From positions 1 through 11,443 of the forward strand of contig JAEWUL010000165.1 in the NCBI GenBank assembly GCA_023459435.1: DNA of 11,443 nt, read 5' to 3'. The DNA is from Bacteroidota bacterium. GTDB taxonomy: Bacteria > Bacteroidota > Bacteroidia > Bacteroidales > WCHB1-69. Shown in pieces: positions 1 through 6,799 of the stretch; the first letter of the stretch is position 1, and each line of letters starts with the position of its first letter. The translations under genes and the position numbers were made by a program. The notes under the pieces were generated by a model. That model searched no databases. It was not told where the DNA came from and saw nothing but the letters and a program-made list of their open reading frames with translations.

Positions 1-91
1 GTTTAACAGAGTAACCTTTAGCTTCGAGATAAGTAGTCAATACTTTTCCCAAATTCATATCATCTTCTGCTAATAAAATCTTTTTATTCAT
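1..91 (-). CDS. Response regulator, N-terminal fragment (OmpR/RprY-like)
   Basis: Thirty codons plus one base are visible, running off the left edge of the window. The protein starts MNKKILLAEDDMNLGKVL, which is the first beta strand and acidic pocket of a receiver domain: E9, D10 and D11 are the conserved magnesium-binding acidic residues. The phospho-accepting aspartate and the output domain lie outside the window. The wording after the acidic pair (NLG, then TYLEAKGYSV) resembles RprY-type regulators of the OmpR family in Bacteroidota, so a winged-helix DNA-binding output is likely but unseen. The ATG is 12 bases after the stop of the upstream histidine kinase, so the two are almost certainly co-transcribed and form a cognate pair. 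Confidence is high for a receiver domain and moderate for the OmpR subfamily. Confidence 0.88.
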   Translation of the reverse strand, partial: MNKKILLAEDDMNLGKVLTTYLEAKGYSVK

Positions 92-103
92 ACTCGTCTT
101 TTT

Positions 104-1633
104 TTATCTTTTATAGGGTAATGAAATCACAAATTCGCTTCCTTTTTGAACTTCACTATTTACTGAAATATTACCACCATGCAATTCAATAATTTTTTTA
201 ACGTATACTAAACCTAAACCATGACCTTTTGTATCATGAATATTTCCAGAAGAGACCCGATAGAAATCCTGAAAAATCCTTTTTTGATTTTTTTTGGCAA
301 TACCGATTCCGTTATCTGCCACTTTGATGTACAGATTTTTTTTATCACTTTCTGTTCTGACCACAATATCAGGTGTTTCCTGAGAATATTTAATACCATT
401 TTCTATTAAATTTACGATCACATTTTGCATGTGAGATGCATCTGCAAATATAATAGGATTTTTCGCATAAAGATACTGTGAGATTTTTCCTTTTTTTGAA
501 CCGATCTGAAGTGAAAAATCAAGACAAATTGAGCTTATAAGTTTGTGTATATCAATATTTTCCTCATAAATCTTTAACTGACCTTTTTTCAATTGAGCCA
601 ACTCAAGAATATTATTTACCATTTTTTTCAGACGATTATTTTCGTCATTTATGATAGAAATATAGGATTCACGCAATTCAACACCGGAAGCGATATCCGG
701 ATCAGAGAGCGCTTCGCATGCCAACCCAATCGTGGAGATAGGAGTCTTGAACTCATGGGTCATATTATTAATAAAATCATTTTTAATATCAGAAATCTTT
801 TTCAATCTATACAAATGAAAGAGTGTATAAAAATTCAAAAATGCAATAATAGCAATAAAAATGACAATTAAAGATGAGATATCCCCCATTCTTTGGAATA
901 AGATCCTCCTTTGGTCTTTAAAATAGATGATGATATAGTGAGGTGCTATAAAATTTTCAGAAGGTTTTAAGCTAAAAATAAATTCACTGTTCAAAATGGT
1001 TGCAGGATCCACTTTAGTAGGTTGAATTACAAATTGAGTTGTATAAGAATTATAGAGGGCAAAATCAAAATCTGCGTCAATATTTTGATTCAACAAAGAC
1101 TCTTTGATAATTCGATTCAGATATTCCCGATTTAGTAAAGCAATGGTATTGGAATCCATCTCAATTAGTTCCACATTATCGCTTTTAGAGGCTTTTTTGA
1201 GTTTTGAAGTTACAGGAGCATTTTCAATCGGATACTGGTTTGGAGTGAAAACTTTACTGTAGGTAGTATCAAAGTAGGTTGTATCATTATGTGTTAAAAT
1301 AACATCATTTTTCATATAACTGATTGTGGTTCTGATCACTCCTATTGGAGTTACCATAGCAGGATCCAGTAAAAACCTTTTTCCTTGTTTTTGAAAAAGG
1401 ATATTATTAAGGGTATCCATATTTTCAACTACAGTTGCATTTGGCAATGTATCCCCTTTTAAAAGAGCATCAATTTTATTGATCACATCGGTACCGGATG
1501 ATAACACTTCTCTTGTAAAAATACTTTTTTGCACTTTCTCAGCATCCTTATATAGTTGAAAAATGGACAAAATCAAAAAAAATGACGCCACAACGAGGAT
1601 AACACCGATAGATATGATCACAAAACGTTTCAT
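104..1633 (-). CDS. Two-TM sensor histidine kinase (RprX-like)
   Basis: This is a 509-residue membrane sensor kinase that autophosphorylates on histidine and should pass the phosphate to the response regulator encoded just downstream. TM1 spans about residues 5-27 and TM2 about 252-276, leaving a periplasmic region of some 225 residues that I cannot place in a named sensor family. The dimerisation/phosphoacceptor H-box has H293 in MTHEFKTP. The catalytic ATPase domain shows the N-box (N408, N412), G1 (DNGIGI, 440-445), F-box (IFQDFYRV, 453-460) and G2 (GHGLGL, 470-475), so all motifs needed for activity are present. There is no obvious HAMP or PAS domain between TM2 and the H-box. The start ATG overlaps the stop of the upstream acyl-CoA reductase as ATGA, indicating translational coupling. 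The RprX-like label rests on overall layout and the partner regulator, and is tentative. Confidence 0.95.
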   Translation of the reverse strand: MKRFVIISIGVILVVASFFLILSIFQLYKDAEKVQKSIFTREVLSSGTDVINKIDALLKGDTLPNATVVENMDTLNNILFQKQGKRFLLDPAMVTPIGVIRTTISYMKNDVILTHNDTTYFDTTYSKVFTPNQYPIENAPVTSKLKKASKSDNVELIEMDSNTIALLNREYLNRIIKESLLNQNIDADFDFALYNSYTTQFVIQPTKVDPATILNSEFIFSLKPSENFIAPHYIIIYFKDQRRILFQRMGDISSLIVIFIAIIAFLNFYTLFHLYRLKKISDIKNDFINNMTHEFKTPISTIGLACEALSDPDIASGVELRESYISIINDENNRLKKMVNNILELAQLKKGQLKIYEENIDIHKLISSICLDFSLQIGSKKGKISQYLYAKNPIIFADASHMQNVIVNLIENGIKYSQETPDIVVRTESDKKNLYIKVADNGIGIAKKNQKRIFQDFYRVSSGNIHDTKGHGLGLVYVKKIIELHGGNISVNSEVQKGSEFVISLPYKR

Positions 1634-2736
1634 GACAAACAGAATTTAAAGGTATCTATTTGATCAGGAAACTCAAACAAAGAGGGGGATTGCGTATTAC
1701 CCAGTGAGGTAATGTTTTTTTCAAAACCTGTACCAAGTGATTTACCTATCCATTCTTTCTGAATAGCAACACATTGTATCTGATCCTGTTCAGATTTAAT
1801 GCGAGAAAATACCGATGAAATATCATCATAATACTCATAATGAAGTACCGAAATAGGAGAATTCAATGATCTATTTTCAACCAGTAACAGGACAGTGGCA
1901 TCATAAAATGGGATCTGATTCATTAAATGCATGGTTTTTTGATACTCAATATTATTTAGATAATGATGATGGTTACAAAGATACACCGAATTTTTAATCA
2001 TTGATTCAATTAAAGGAACAAAATTATAATTTTTTGGAATATAAATTTTGGATACCGATCTGCAACCCAAGCCAAAATAGAGAAAGATATCATCACACAA
2101 AAGTTGTAGGTCTTTATCGGATTCATTTCCTGTAAGGATAGCGATGCTATTTCTATTTTTGCGCAGGATATTTGGAAATTTTCCAAAATAATATTCAAAA
2201 TATCGGGCACTGTTATTACTTCCGGTTGAGATCACTTTATGATATTCCATTTTTTCTATTGTATAGTTTGAATAATGATCTTGAAAAAAGATCTGAGATT
2301 CAAATTCCGGATCCACTTCAATCAATAATTTGGCTATTTCCGGTAATAAAAGGTTATCATTAGCGGATAATTTGCCTAAAAAGATGTTTCCTGACACCAA
2401 AATGGAGAAAAAATCATGAAAAGCTGCTAAAGGGATATTTCCGGCAGAGATGACAAAAACAACCTTTTTTTGAGATGTAGGATTGTTTAGAAAAGGTGCA
2501 TATTGATCTTTAAAAAGCTGTAAATCAGAAATATTTAACATTTCTACAATCGCTTCCAAAGCTCTTTTGATGAAAAAGGGTGTAAACCATTTATTTTGGA
2601 TACATTGTTGTTGAATGGCATCATAAAAAGGGTGATTAAAAAAAATTTTTTCATCAAAAGAAGGGTAAGTTGCAAGAATAATCTCCAACTTATCTCTCAG
2701 TCTATCAAACGCTTGAATTCGTTGTAAAAAAGTCAT
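1630..2736 (-). CDS. LuxC-type acyl-CoA reductase
   Basis: The predicted 368-residue protein resembles the LuxC-type acyl-CoA reductase family, which reduces fatty acyl-CoA (or acyl-enzyme) to an aldehyde with a nicotinamide cofactor, through an acyl-cysteine. Supporting segments are SAGNIPLAAFHDFF (about 97-110), a fold segment with SANDNLLLP (124-132), STGSNNSARYFEYYFG (170-185), and FGLGCRSVSKIYIP (221-234), where C225 is the expected catalytic cysteine. The C-terminus ends with GNTQSPSLFEFPDQIDT, as in the family. The frame stays open upstream into the tRNA-Pro gene, but that extension is the reverse complement of a tRNA and its promoter. ATG at 2736 gives the usual N-terminus and lies about 20 bases after a TAnnTTTG promoter. 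No luxD, luxE or luciferase gene is near, so this is not a bioluminescence operon. Its in vivo substrate is unknown. It leads an operon with the kinase and regulator. Confidence 0.85.
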   Translation of the reverse strand: MTFLQRIQAFDRLRDKLEIILATYPSFDEKIFFNHPFYDAIQQQCIQNKWFTPFFIKRALEAIVEMLNISDLQLFKDQYAPFLNNPTSQKKVVFVISAGNIPLAAFHDFFSILVSGNIFLGKLSANDNLLLPEIAKLLIEVDPEFESQIFFQDHYSNYTIEKMEYHKVISTGSNNSARYFEYYFGKFPNILRKNRNSIAILTGNESDKDLQLLCDDIFLYFGLGCRSVSKIYIPKNYNFVPLIESMIKNSVYLCNHHHYLNNIEYQKTMHLMNQIPFYDATVLLLVENRSLNSPISVLHYEYYDDISSVFSRIKSEQDQIQCVAIQKEWIGKSLGTGFEKNITSLGNTQSPSLFEFPDQIDTFKFCLS

Positions 2737-2757
2737 TAATTGATTTAATTTAACAAT

Positions 2758-2769
2758 GCAAATATACAA
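2758..2769 (-). promoter_or_regulatory. Promoter -7 region of the acyl-CoA reductase operon
   Basis: Read on the minus strand this is TTGTATATTTGC, a perfect match to the Bacteroidota -7 element TAnnTTTG. It lies 22 bases upstream of the chosen ATG, giving a short untranslated leader. No good -33 TTG is visible at the expected distance. It is divergent from the tRNA-Pro promoter about 50 bases away. Confidence 0.6.
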
Positions 2770-2790
2770 AATAAATTTTTGTGATTTTTT

Positions 2791-2823
2791 TTGACGAATG
2801 TATTTAAAAAAGTTGTATTTTTG
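2791..2823 (+). promoter_or_regulatory. tRNA-Pro promoter (-33 TTG, -7 TATTTTTG)
   Basis: TTG at 2791-2793 and TATTTTTG at 2816-2823 are separated by 22 bases and match the Bacteroidota housekeeping sigma pattern (TTG / TAnnTTTG). The box ends 12 bases before the mature tRNA 5' end, leaving a short leader for RNase P. Confidence 0.65.
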
Positions 2824-2835
2824 CACCCTCAAACA

Positions 2836-2910
2836 CGGGATATAGCGTAGTCCGGTTATCGCGCCTGCTTTGGGAGCAGGAGGTCGCAAGTTCGAATCTT
2901 GCTATCCCGA
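2836..2910 (+). tRNA. tRNA-Pro (anticodon TGG)
   Basis: A complete 75-base cloverleaf can be folded by eye. The acceptor stem pairs CGGGATA (2836-2842) with TATCCCG (2903-2909), with discriminator A at 2910. The D arm is GCG...CGC. The anticodon stem CCTGC/GCAGG encloses the loop TTTGGGA with anticodon TGG at 2871-2873. The T arm is GCAAG-TTCGAAT-CTTGC. The 3' CCA is not encoded, so it must be added by CCA nucleotidyltransferase. UGG reads proline codons CCA and, by wobble, others. Confidence 0.97.
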
Positions 2911-2911
2911 C

Positions 2912-2937
2912 AAAAGCCACTCATCGAGTGGCTTTTT
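2912..2937 (+). terminator. Rho-independent terminator of tRNA-Pro
   Basis: GCCACTC (2916-2922) pairs with GAGTGGC (2926-2932) across an ATC loop. The stem is extended by AAAA/TTTT and followed by a T-rich tract. It begins immediately after the tRNA and separates it from the ygiQ-like gene. Confidence 0.88.
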
Positions 2938-2943
2938 GTTTTT

Positions 2944-2955
2944 TTGTATTTTTGC
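2944..2955 (+). promoter_or_regulatory. Promoter -7 region of the YgiQ-family gene
   Basis: TTGTATTTTTGC contains TATTTTTG at 2947-2954, matching TAnnTTTG and identical over 12 bases to the tRNA-Pro and tRNA-Ser promoters. It follows the tRNA terminator T tract directly and leaves about 25 bases of leader before the ATG at 2987. No convincing -33 TTG is seen, because that position falls in the terminator stem. Confidence 0.5.
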
Positions 2956-2986
2956 CAAAGAAGTGATTCAGTAAGCGTACATTTTT

Positions 2987-4849
2987 ATGAAAACAACACC
3001 ATTTATACCGATTACAGCAAAGGAAGTGGAAGTCAGAGGCTGGAAACATTTGGATGTCATTCTAATTTCCGGAGATGCCTATATTGATCACCCCTCCTTT
3101 GGAGTGGCTGTAATCGCTCGTATAATAGAAAAACAAGGGCTTAAAGTGGCGATCATTCCACAACCCAACTGGCAGGATGACTTAAGAGATTTTAAAAAGT
3201 TTGGAGCTCCTAGATTCTTTTTCGGAATTACTGCAGGCAACATGGACTCCATGGTAAATCATTATACGGCTACTAAAAGAATCAGAAAAGATGATGCCTT
3301 TACCCCGGGAAATCAAGCAGGTTTCAGACCCGATAATGCAACGATTGTGTATTCTAATATTGTCAGGAAACTTTTTCCTGAAACTCCTATCATCATTGGT
3401 GGCGTAGAAGCCTCGATGAGACGATTAGCTCATTATGACTATTGGGCTGATCAATTTAGACCCTCCATTTTACTGGAAAGCAAAGCAGACCTTTTGGTTT
3501 ATGGAATGGGTGAAAAACCGATCATTGAGATCTGCAAGGCTTTTAAAAATGAAAATCCTATTGAAGCATGCCGAAAAATTCATCAGGTTGCCTTCTTATG
3601 CCACGATTTCAATCCATATATTTTAGAAAATGAAGATATTATCACATTAAAACCTTTTGAAAAAGAGATTGCTTCCAAAAAAGTGTATGCTGAAAACTTT
3701 GTGACTTTTGAAAAAGAGACCAACAAAAGAATCCAAAGAAAGATGATCCAAAAATATCATGAACAAACCCTCGTGATCAATCCTCCGTTTCCTCCATTAA
3801 CAGAATCAGAAATGGATCAGTTTTCCCTTTTTGACGTGATGATGAATGCACCTCATCCAAAATACACCAAAAGAGGTGATATTCCTGCGTTTGAGATGAT
3901 CAAAAACTCCATAACGATCCACCGGGGATGTTTTGGAGGGTGTTCTTTCTGTGCTATTGCTGCTCATCAGGGAAAGTTTATCACTTCCCGGTCAGAGCAT
4001 TCGGTTTTGAATGAGGTAAAGGATCTGACAACCAGGCCCTATTTTAAAGGATTTATAAGCGATTTAGGAGGCCCCTCCGCTAATATGTACAAAATGGAAG
4101 GGATCAACCTGAAAATATGCAATAACTGTTCAAAACCCTCATGTATCTATCCTTCTGTTTGCTCCAATCTGAGTATGAATCACAAAATGCTGATTCAGCT
4201 TTACCAATCTGCGAATCAAATCAAAAACATCAAAAAAATCACGATTGGTAGTGGCATCAGATATGATATGTTGATTGCGAAGGATTATCTGTTTGATAAA
4301 GCAAATCATTTGTCAGAATACTTAGATATTGTTGTAAAAAATCATGTTTCCGGGAGATTAAAAGTAGCCCCTGAACACACTTCAGATCAAGTGCTTAAAA
4401 TGATGAGGAAGCCCTCTTTTTCACAATTTGAGCTCTTTTATCAAAAATTTGCACAAGCCAATAAAAAGTTCGGTCTTCATCAACAACTCATACCCTATTT
4501 TATATCCTCTCATCCTGGATGTACCCTGACAGATATGGCTGAACTGGCGATACATGTCAAAAAAACAAGATCCAATATTCAGAGTGGATCCGGTGTTCTT
4601 TATGGGTTGGATACTGACCATGTTCAGGACTTCACTCCTACCCCAATGACCTATGCCACAGCGATTTATTATTTAGGTTTTGATCCCTATACAGGAAAAA
4701 GTGTATCTGTAGCCAACACTATAGAACAGAAAAAAAACCAAAATCTTTTTTTCTTTTACCATAAGAAAGAGAACCACGAAACCATTCAGAGGTTACTCAA
4801 AAAAATCAACAGATTAGACCTGCTTAATAAGCTTAGGACTAGAGACTAG
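2987..4849 (+). CDS. YgiQ-family radical SAM protein (UPF0313)
   Basis: A 620-residue cytosolic radical S-adenosylmethionine enzyme of the YgiQ / UPF0313 family; the reaction catalysed is not established. The N-terminal family domain covers about residues 5-300, with typical stretches such as SGDAYIDHPSFGVA (28-41) and IIGGVEASMRRLAHYDYW (136-153). The radical SAM core follows, with the cluster-binding cysteines C315, C319 and C322 in RGCFGGCSFCAI. A second cysteine group (C378, C381, C386, C392) lies after the core start. The C-terminal part (about 490-600) carries the family's GCTLTDMAELA and DFTPTPMTYATAIYY segments (DUF3362-like). The last codons (RTRD) come from a heptanucleotide repeat rather than conserved sequence. 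It has its own promoter and faces the convergent T9SS gene, so it is probably monocistronic. Family assignment is secure; function is not. Confidence 0.95.
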   Translation: MKTTPFIPITAKEVEVRGWKHLDVILISGDAYIDHPSFGVAVIARIIEKQGLKVAIIPQPNWQDDLRDFKKFGAPRFFFGITAGNMDSMVNHYTATKRIRKDDAFTPGNQAGFRPDNATIVYSNIVRKLFPETPIIIGGVEASMRRLAHYDYWADQFRPSILLESKADLLVYGMGEKPIIEICKAFKNENPIEACRKIHQVAFLCHDFNPYILENEDIITLKPFEKEIASKKVYAENFVTFEKETNKRIQRKMIQKYHEQTLVINPPFPPLTESEMDQFSLFDVMMNAPHPKYTKRGDIPAFEMIKNSITIHRGCFGGCSFCAIAAHQGKFITSRSEHSVLNEVKDLTTRPYFKGFISDLGGPSANMYKMEGINLKICNNCSKPSCIYPSVCSNLSMNHKMLIQLYQSANQIKNIKKITIGSGIRYDMLIAKDYLFDKANHLSEYLDIVVKNHVSGRLKVAPEHTSDQVLKMMRKPSFSQFELFYQKFAQANKKFGLHQQLIPYFISSHPGCTLTDMAELAIHVKKTRSNIQSGSGVLYGLDTDHVQDFTPTPMTYATAIYYLGFDPYTGKSVSVANTIEQKKNQNLFFFYHKKENHETIQRLLKKINRLDLLNKLRTRD

Positions 4850-4863
4850 AGACTGGAGACCAA
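4836..4863. repeat. Heptanucleotide tandem repeat (4 imperfect units)
   Basis: Four consecutive 7-base units are visible: GGACTAG, AGACTAG, AGACTGG and AGACCAA. The stop codon of the YgiQ-family gene (TAG, 4847-4849) lies inside the second unit. Because the unit is not a multiple of three, gain or loss of a copy changes the reading phase at the C-terminus. Confidence 0.75.
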
Positions 4864-4905
4864 CTCATAGCAAAACGAGTGGGGAAAAAAATAGTTATTT
4901 CTTAT

Positions 4906-6014
4906 TTATCTTTGTAATATAAATTTTAATCTTATTTTTTGGTTATAATGGTCAAACTGAATAAAATACACACCATTAGATAAAGGCGTGAGATCAATAT
5001 TCTGTAATCCTGAACCTATTTTTACTTGTTGACCCTGAGCATTAAAAATGGAGAATTGTTTATCAGATTGAATATCTCCATTATGTTGAATATTTATAAA
5101 TGAACTGGCAGGATTGGGGAAAACAGAAAAGTTGAAATGGGGTGTAACATCATTAATAAAATTAGGAGTTGTTCCCCGATAAATATTATAGGAAGATACT
5201 ACAAAACCCTGGTACGGTTGCCAGATGAGATTCCAGGTGTTTCCCATTCCCTGATTGATTGTTAAATGCATCGTTTTATGAGGTCCGCTCCAGTTGCTCT
5301 GAAATCCACAGGTATCAACGATAGAGATTTTATATTGATTGGAGTTTACTGTTGGAATCTACGGTTACGATACAGATTGAAGGTGGATTCATGGTTAAGA
5401 AATAGATACCCACCATATCTGAAGCCTCACAAATGGTATCCAAATAAGCTGTAACGGTATAGACTTGATTGGTAGGAACAGCATAAGGATTTGGTATAGT
5501 GGTATCACTCAGACCATTAGAAGGAGACAAAAGGTAGGTTAACGGAATCTCACCAGTATAGTTAGAGGTTACTGAATCGAGCTGAACCGATTCCTGTCAT
5601 GTAAGATGAAGAAACCGGACCCTGAGCAGCTACCCATGAGGAACCTCCATTATTGGTTTTTAAAATCAATCCATTATTTCCAACACAAAATCCGGTATTA
5701 CTATTTAAAAACCAAACAGAATTGAGCGTTTCTGTAGTATTACTGGTCAGTAAGGTGAATGTTTCCCCTTTATCAGACGTTTTTTGAATCTCACCATTTG
5801 CTCCAACAATATAACCATCGGAAGGAGATGTAAAATGGATATCATTCAAATGGGATGTGAGATTACTGGGAATTGTACGCCATGGAAATTGAATTTTTAG
5901 GTTCATTTGAGAACCACACTGGAGGGTTGAATCGTTAGAAACAGACACAACAAACTGACTTACTGCAATATAATAAAAAGAGATTGCAGTTAAAAACAGA
6001 ATTAACTTTTTCAT
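4906..6014 (-). pseudogene. Broken T9SS type A-sorted YCF48/BNR-like secreted protein
   Basis: Three pieces in three frames together look like one secreted protein. Piece one (6014 to 5562) has a signal peptide (about 1-19, cleavage near AVS-Q) and two YCF48/BNR-like propeller repeats (about 57-90 and 97-128, each with a G-(Y/F)-x-V-G-x-N-G core). Piece two, open from about 5596 down to 5330, reads SVQLDSVTSNYTGEIPLTYL and then an Ig/PKD-like segment ending SICIVTVDSNS. Piece three, open from about 5358 to 4906, has YKISIVDTCGFQSNWSGPHK, then NIYRGTTPNF, then a type A sorting domain (FPNPASSFINI to FILQR). Frame changes fall between 5599 and 5562 and between 5361 and 5330; each has the same sign (one extra base or 3n+2 bases lost). 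Neither lies in a long homopolymer. Two blades are too few for a full propeller, and the fibronectin-like part looks shortened, so internal deletions are likely. Without a continuous frame the sorting domain cannot be made from the signal-peptide start. Confidence 0.75.
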
Positions 6015-6036
6015 GAATAAAGTATTAATACCAGAT

Positions 6037-6044
6037 CAAAAATA
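6037..6044 (-). promoter_or_regulatory. Possible -7 element of the T9SS type A gene
   Basis: TATTTTTG on the minus strand matches TAnnTTTG and lies 22 bases upstream of the ATG at 6014, inside the 48-base gap after the lipoprotein gene. No -33 element is evident, so read-through from upstream remains possible. Confidence 0.4.
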
Positions 6045-6062
6045 ACAAAAAATATGATTCTA

Positions 6063-6737
6063 TTATTTTTTAAAATTTATTTTGGCCTGAATTCCGATTG
6101 AGAGAAGAAATGGCTGGTAGCTAAACAGCAGTTCTTCAGAATTGATAGGTAAAGAGAAACCAGCTTGCATCAACACTTTAACGAATTTATAACCCACTTT
6201 GGCAGTTAGGACGGGTTCAATAAAATAACCAGTATATGATACATTTTTTTGGAAAAGATTAATCATCACTAAACGTGTTGCAAAACTACCATCAAAGATA
6301 TCTGTAGTCGCACCAATGGCAGGTTGAATAAAAAATTTATAGGAATTCACATCAGTTCTGGAGATCCAGAGGTTATTGGAATAATCAGCTTTTAGTCGGG
6401 AGTAGCCTAAGCCACCAAAGACTTCAAATCTTCCGCTGTTCCCAATTTTGGTATAATAACCGGCACCAGATTCCACTGCAAAATGTTGATGAAAATTTTG
6501 TAATGGATCATTTGTTCTACTCACAAAACTACCATTTAACATTACCCCTAGGTAATCTGTAATGGCGTATGCAAATTGAGGATCAAAGCCTGAAACGCCG
6601 GTATTTAATGAAGCTTGAAACTCCCCTTGGTTAGAGAGTAGAGGTACATTGACAACATTTGGAATATAAGCAGGGGCACAACTTTTGATTAGGATTGAAG
6701 AAACAATCCAAACGAATAAATGTCGACTTGTTTTCAT
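6063..6737 (-). CDS. Predicted lipoprotein, beta-rich, unknown function
   Basis: A 224-residue protein whose N-terminus has a charged start, a hydrophobic stretch (about 7-17) and a lipobox-like ILIKSC with C20 as the lipidation site, so it is probably an exported lipoprotein. The mature part is rich in alternating hydrophobic and polar residues and in G and aromatic residues: FGGLGYSRLKADY (about 107-119), FIQPAIGATTDIFDG, YFIEPVLTAKVGYKFV and a final IGIQAKINFKK. This is the look of a small outer-membrane beta-barrel-like protein common in Bacteroidota. I do not recognise a named family. The frame is intact, unlike both neighbours. It starts 62 bases after the end of the T9SS type B gene and ends 48 bases before the T9SS type A gene, all on the same strand, so it may share their transcript. 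The lipid-anchor call is moderate, because lysine at -2 of the lipobox is not ideal. Confidence 0.7.
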   Translation of the reverse strand: MKTSRHLFVWIVSSILIKSCAPAYIPNVVNVPLLSNQGEFQASLNTGVSGFDPQFAYAITDYLGVMLNGSFVSRTNDPLQNFHQHFAVESGAGYYTKIGNSGRFEVFGGLGYSRLKADYSNNLWISRTDVNSYKFFIQPAIGATTDIFDGSFATRLVMINLFQKNVSYTGYFIEPVLTAKVGYKFVKVLMQAGFSLPINSEELLFSYQPFLLSIGIQAKINFKK

Positions 6738-6799
6738 AACGATACTCTTAAAAAGATAAAACTATATATAGAATAACAATCACTTGTTATGTATCATCA

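Noticed and set aside
593..871. 92-residue plus-strand frame inside the histidine kinase
   Set aside because: It is antisense to conserved H-box and membrane sequence of the kinase and has no features of its own.
2737..2889. N-terminal extension of the acyl-CoA reductase frame up to 2889
   Set aside because: The extra 51 codons are antisense to tRNA-Pro and its promoter, and the family N-terminus fits the ATG at 2736.
4860..4890. Hairpin between the convergent YgiQ-family and T9SS type A genes as a terminator
   Set aside because: The stem (ACTC/GAGT with an imperfect extension) is short with a 10-base loop, and no T tract follows on either strand.
5266..5454. Plus-strand frame opposite the broken T9SS type A gene
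   Set aside because: The minus-strand pieces carry recognisable domains; this frame has no family features and overlaps them.
6773..6790. Inverted repeat ATAACA/TGTTAT after the T9SS type B gene
   Set aside because: Six AT-rich base pairs without a T tract are not a convincing terminator or operator.
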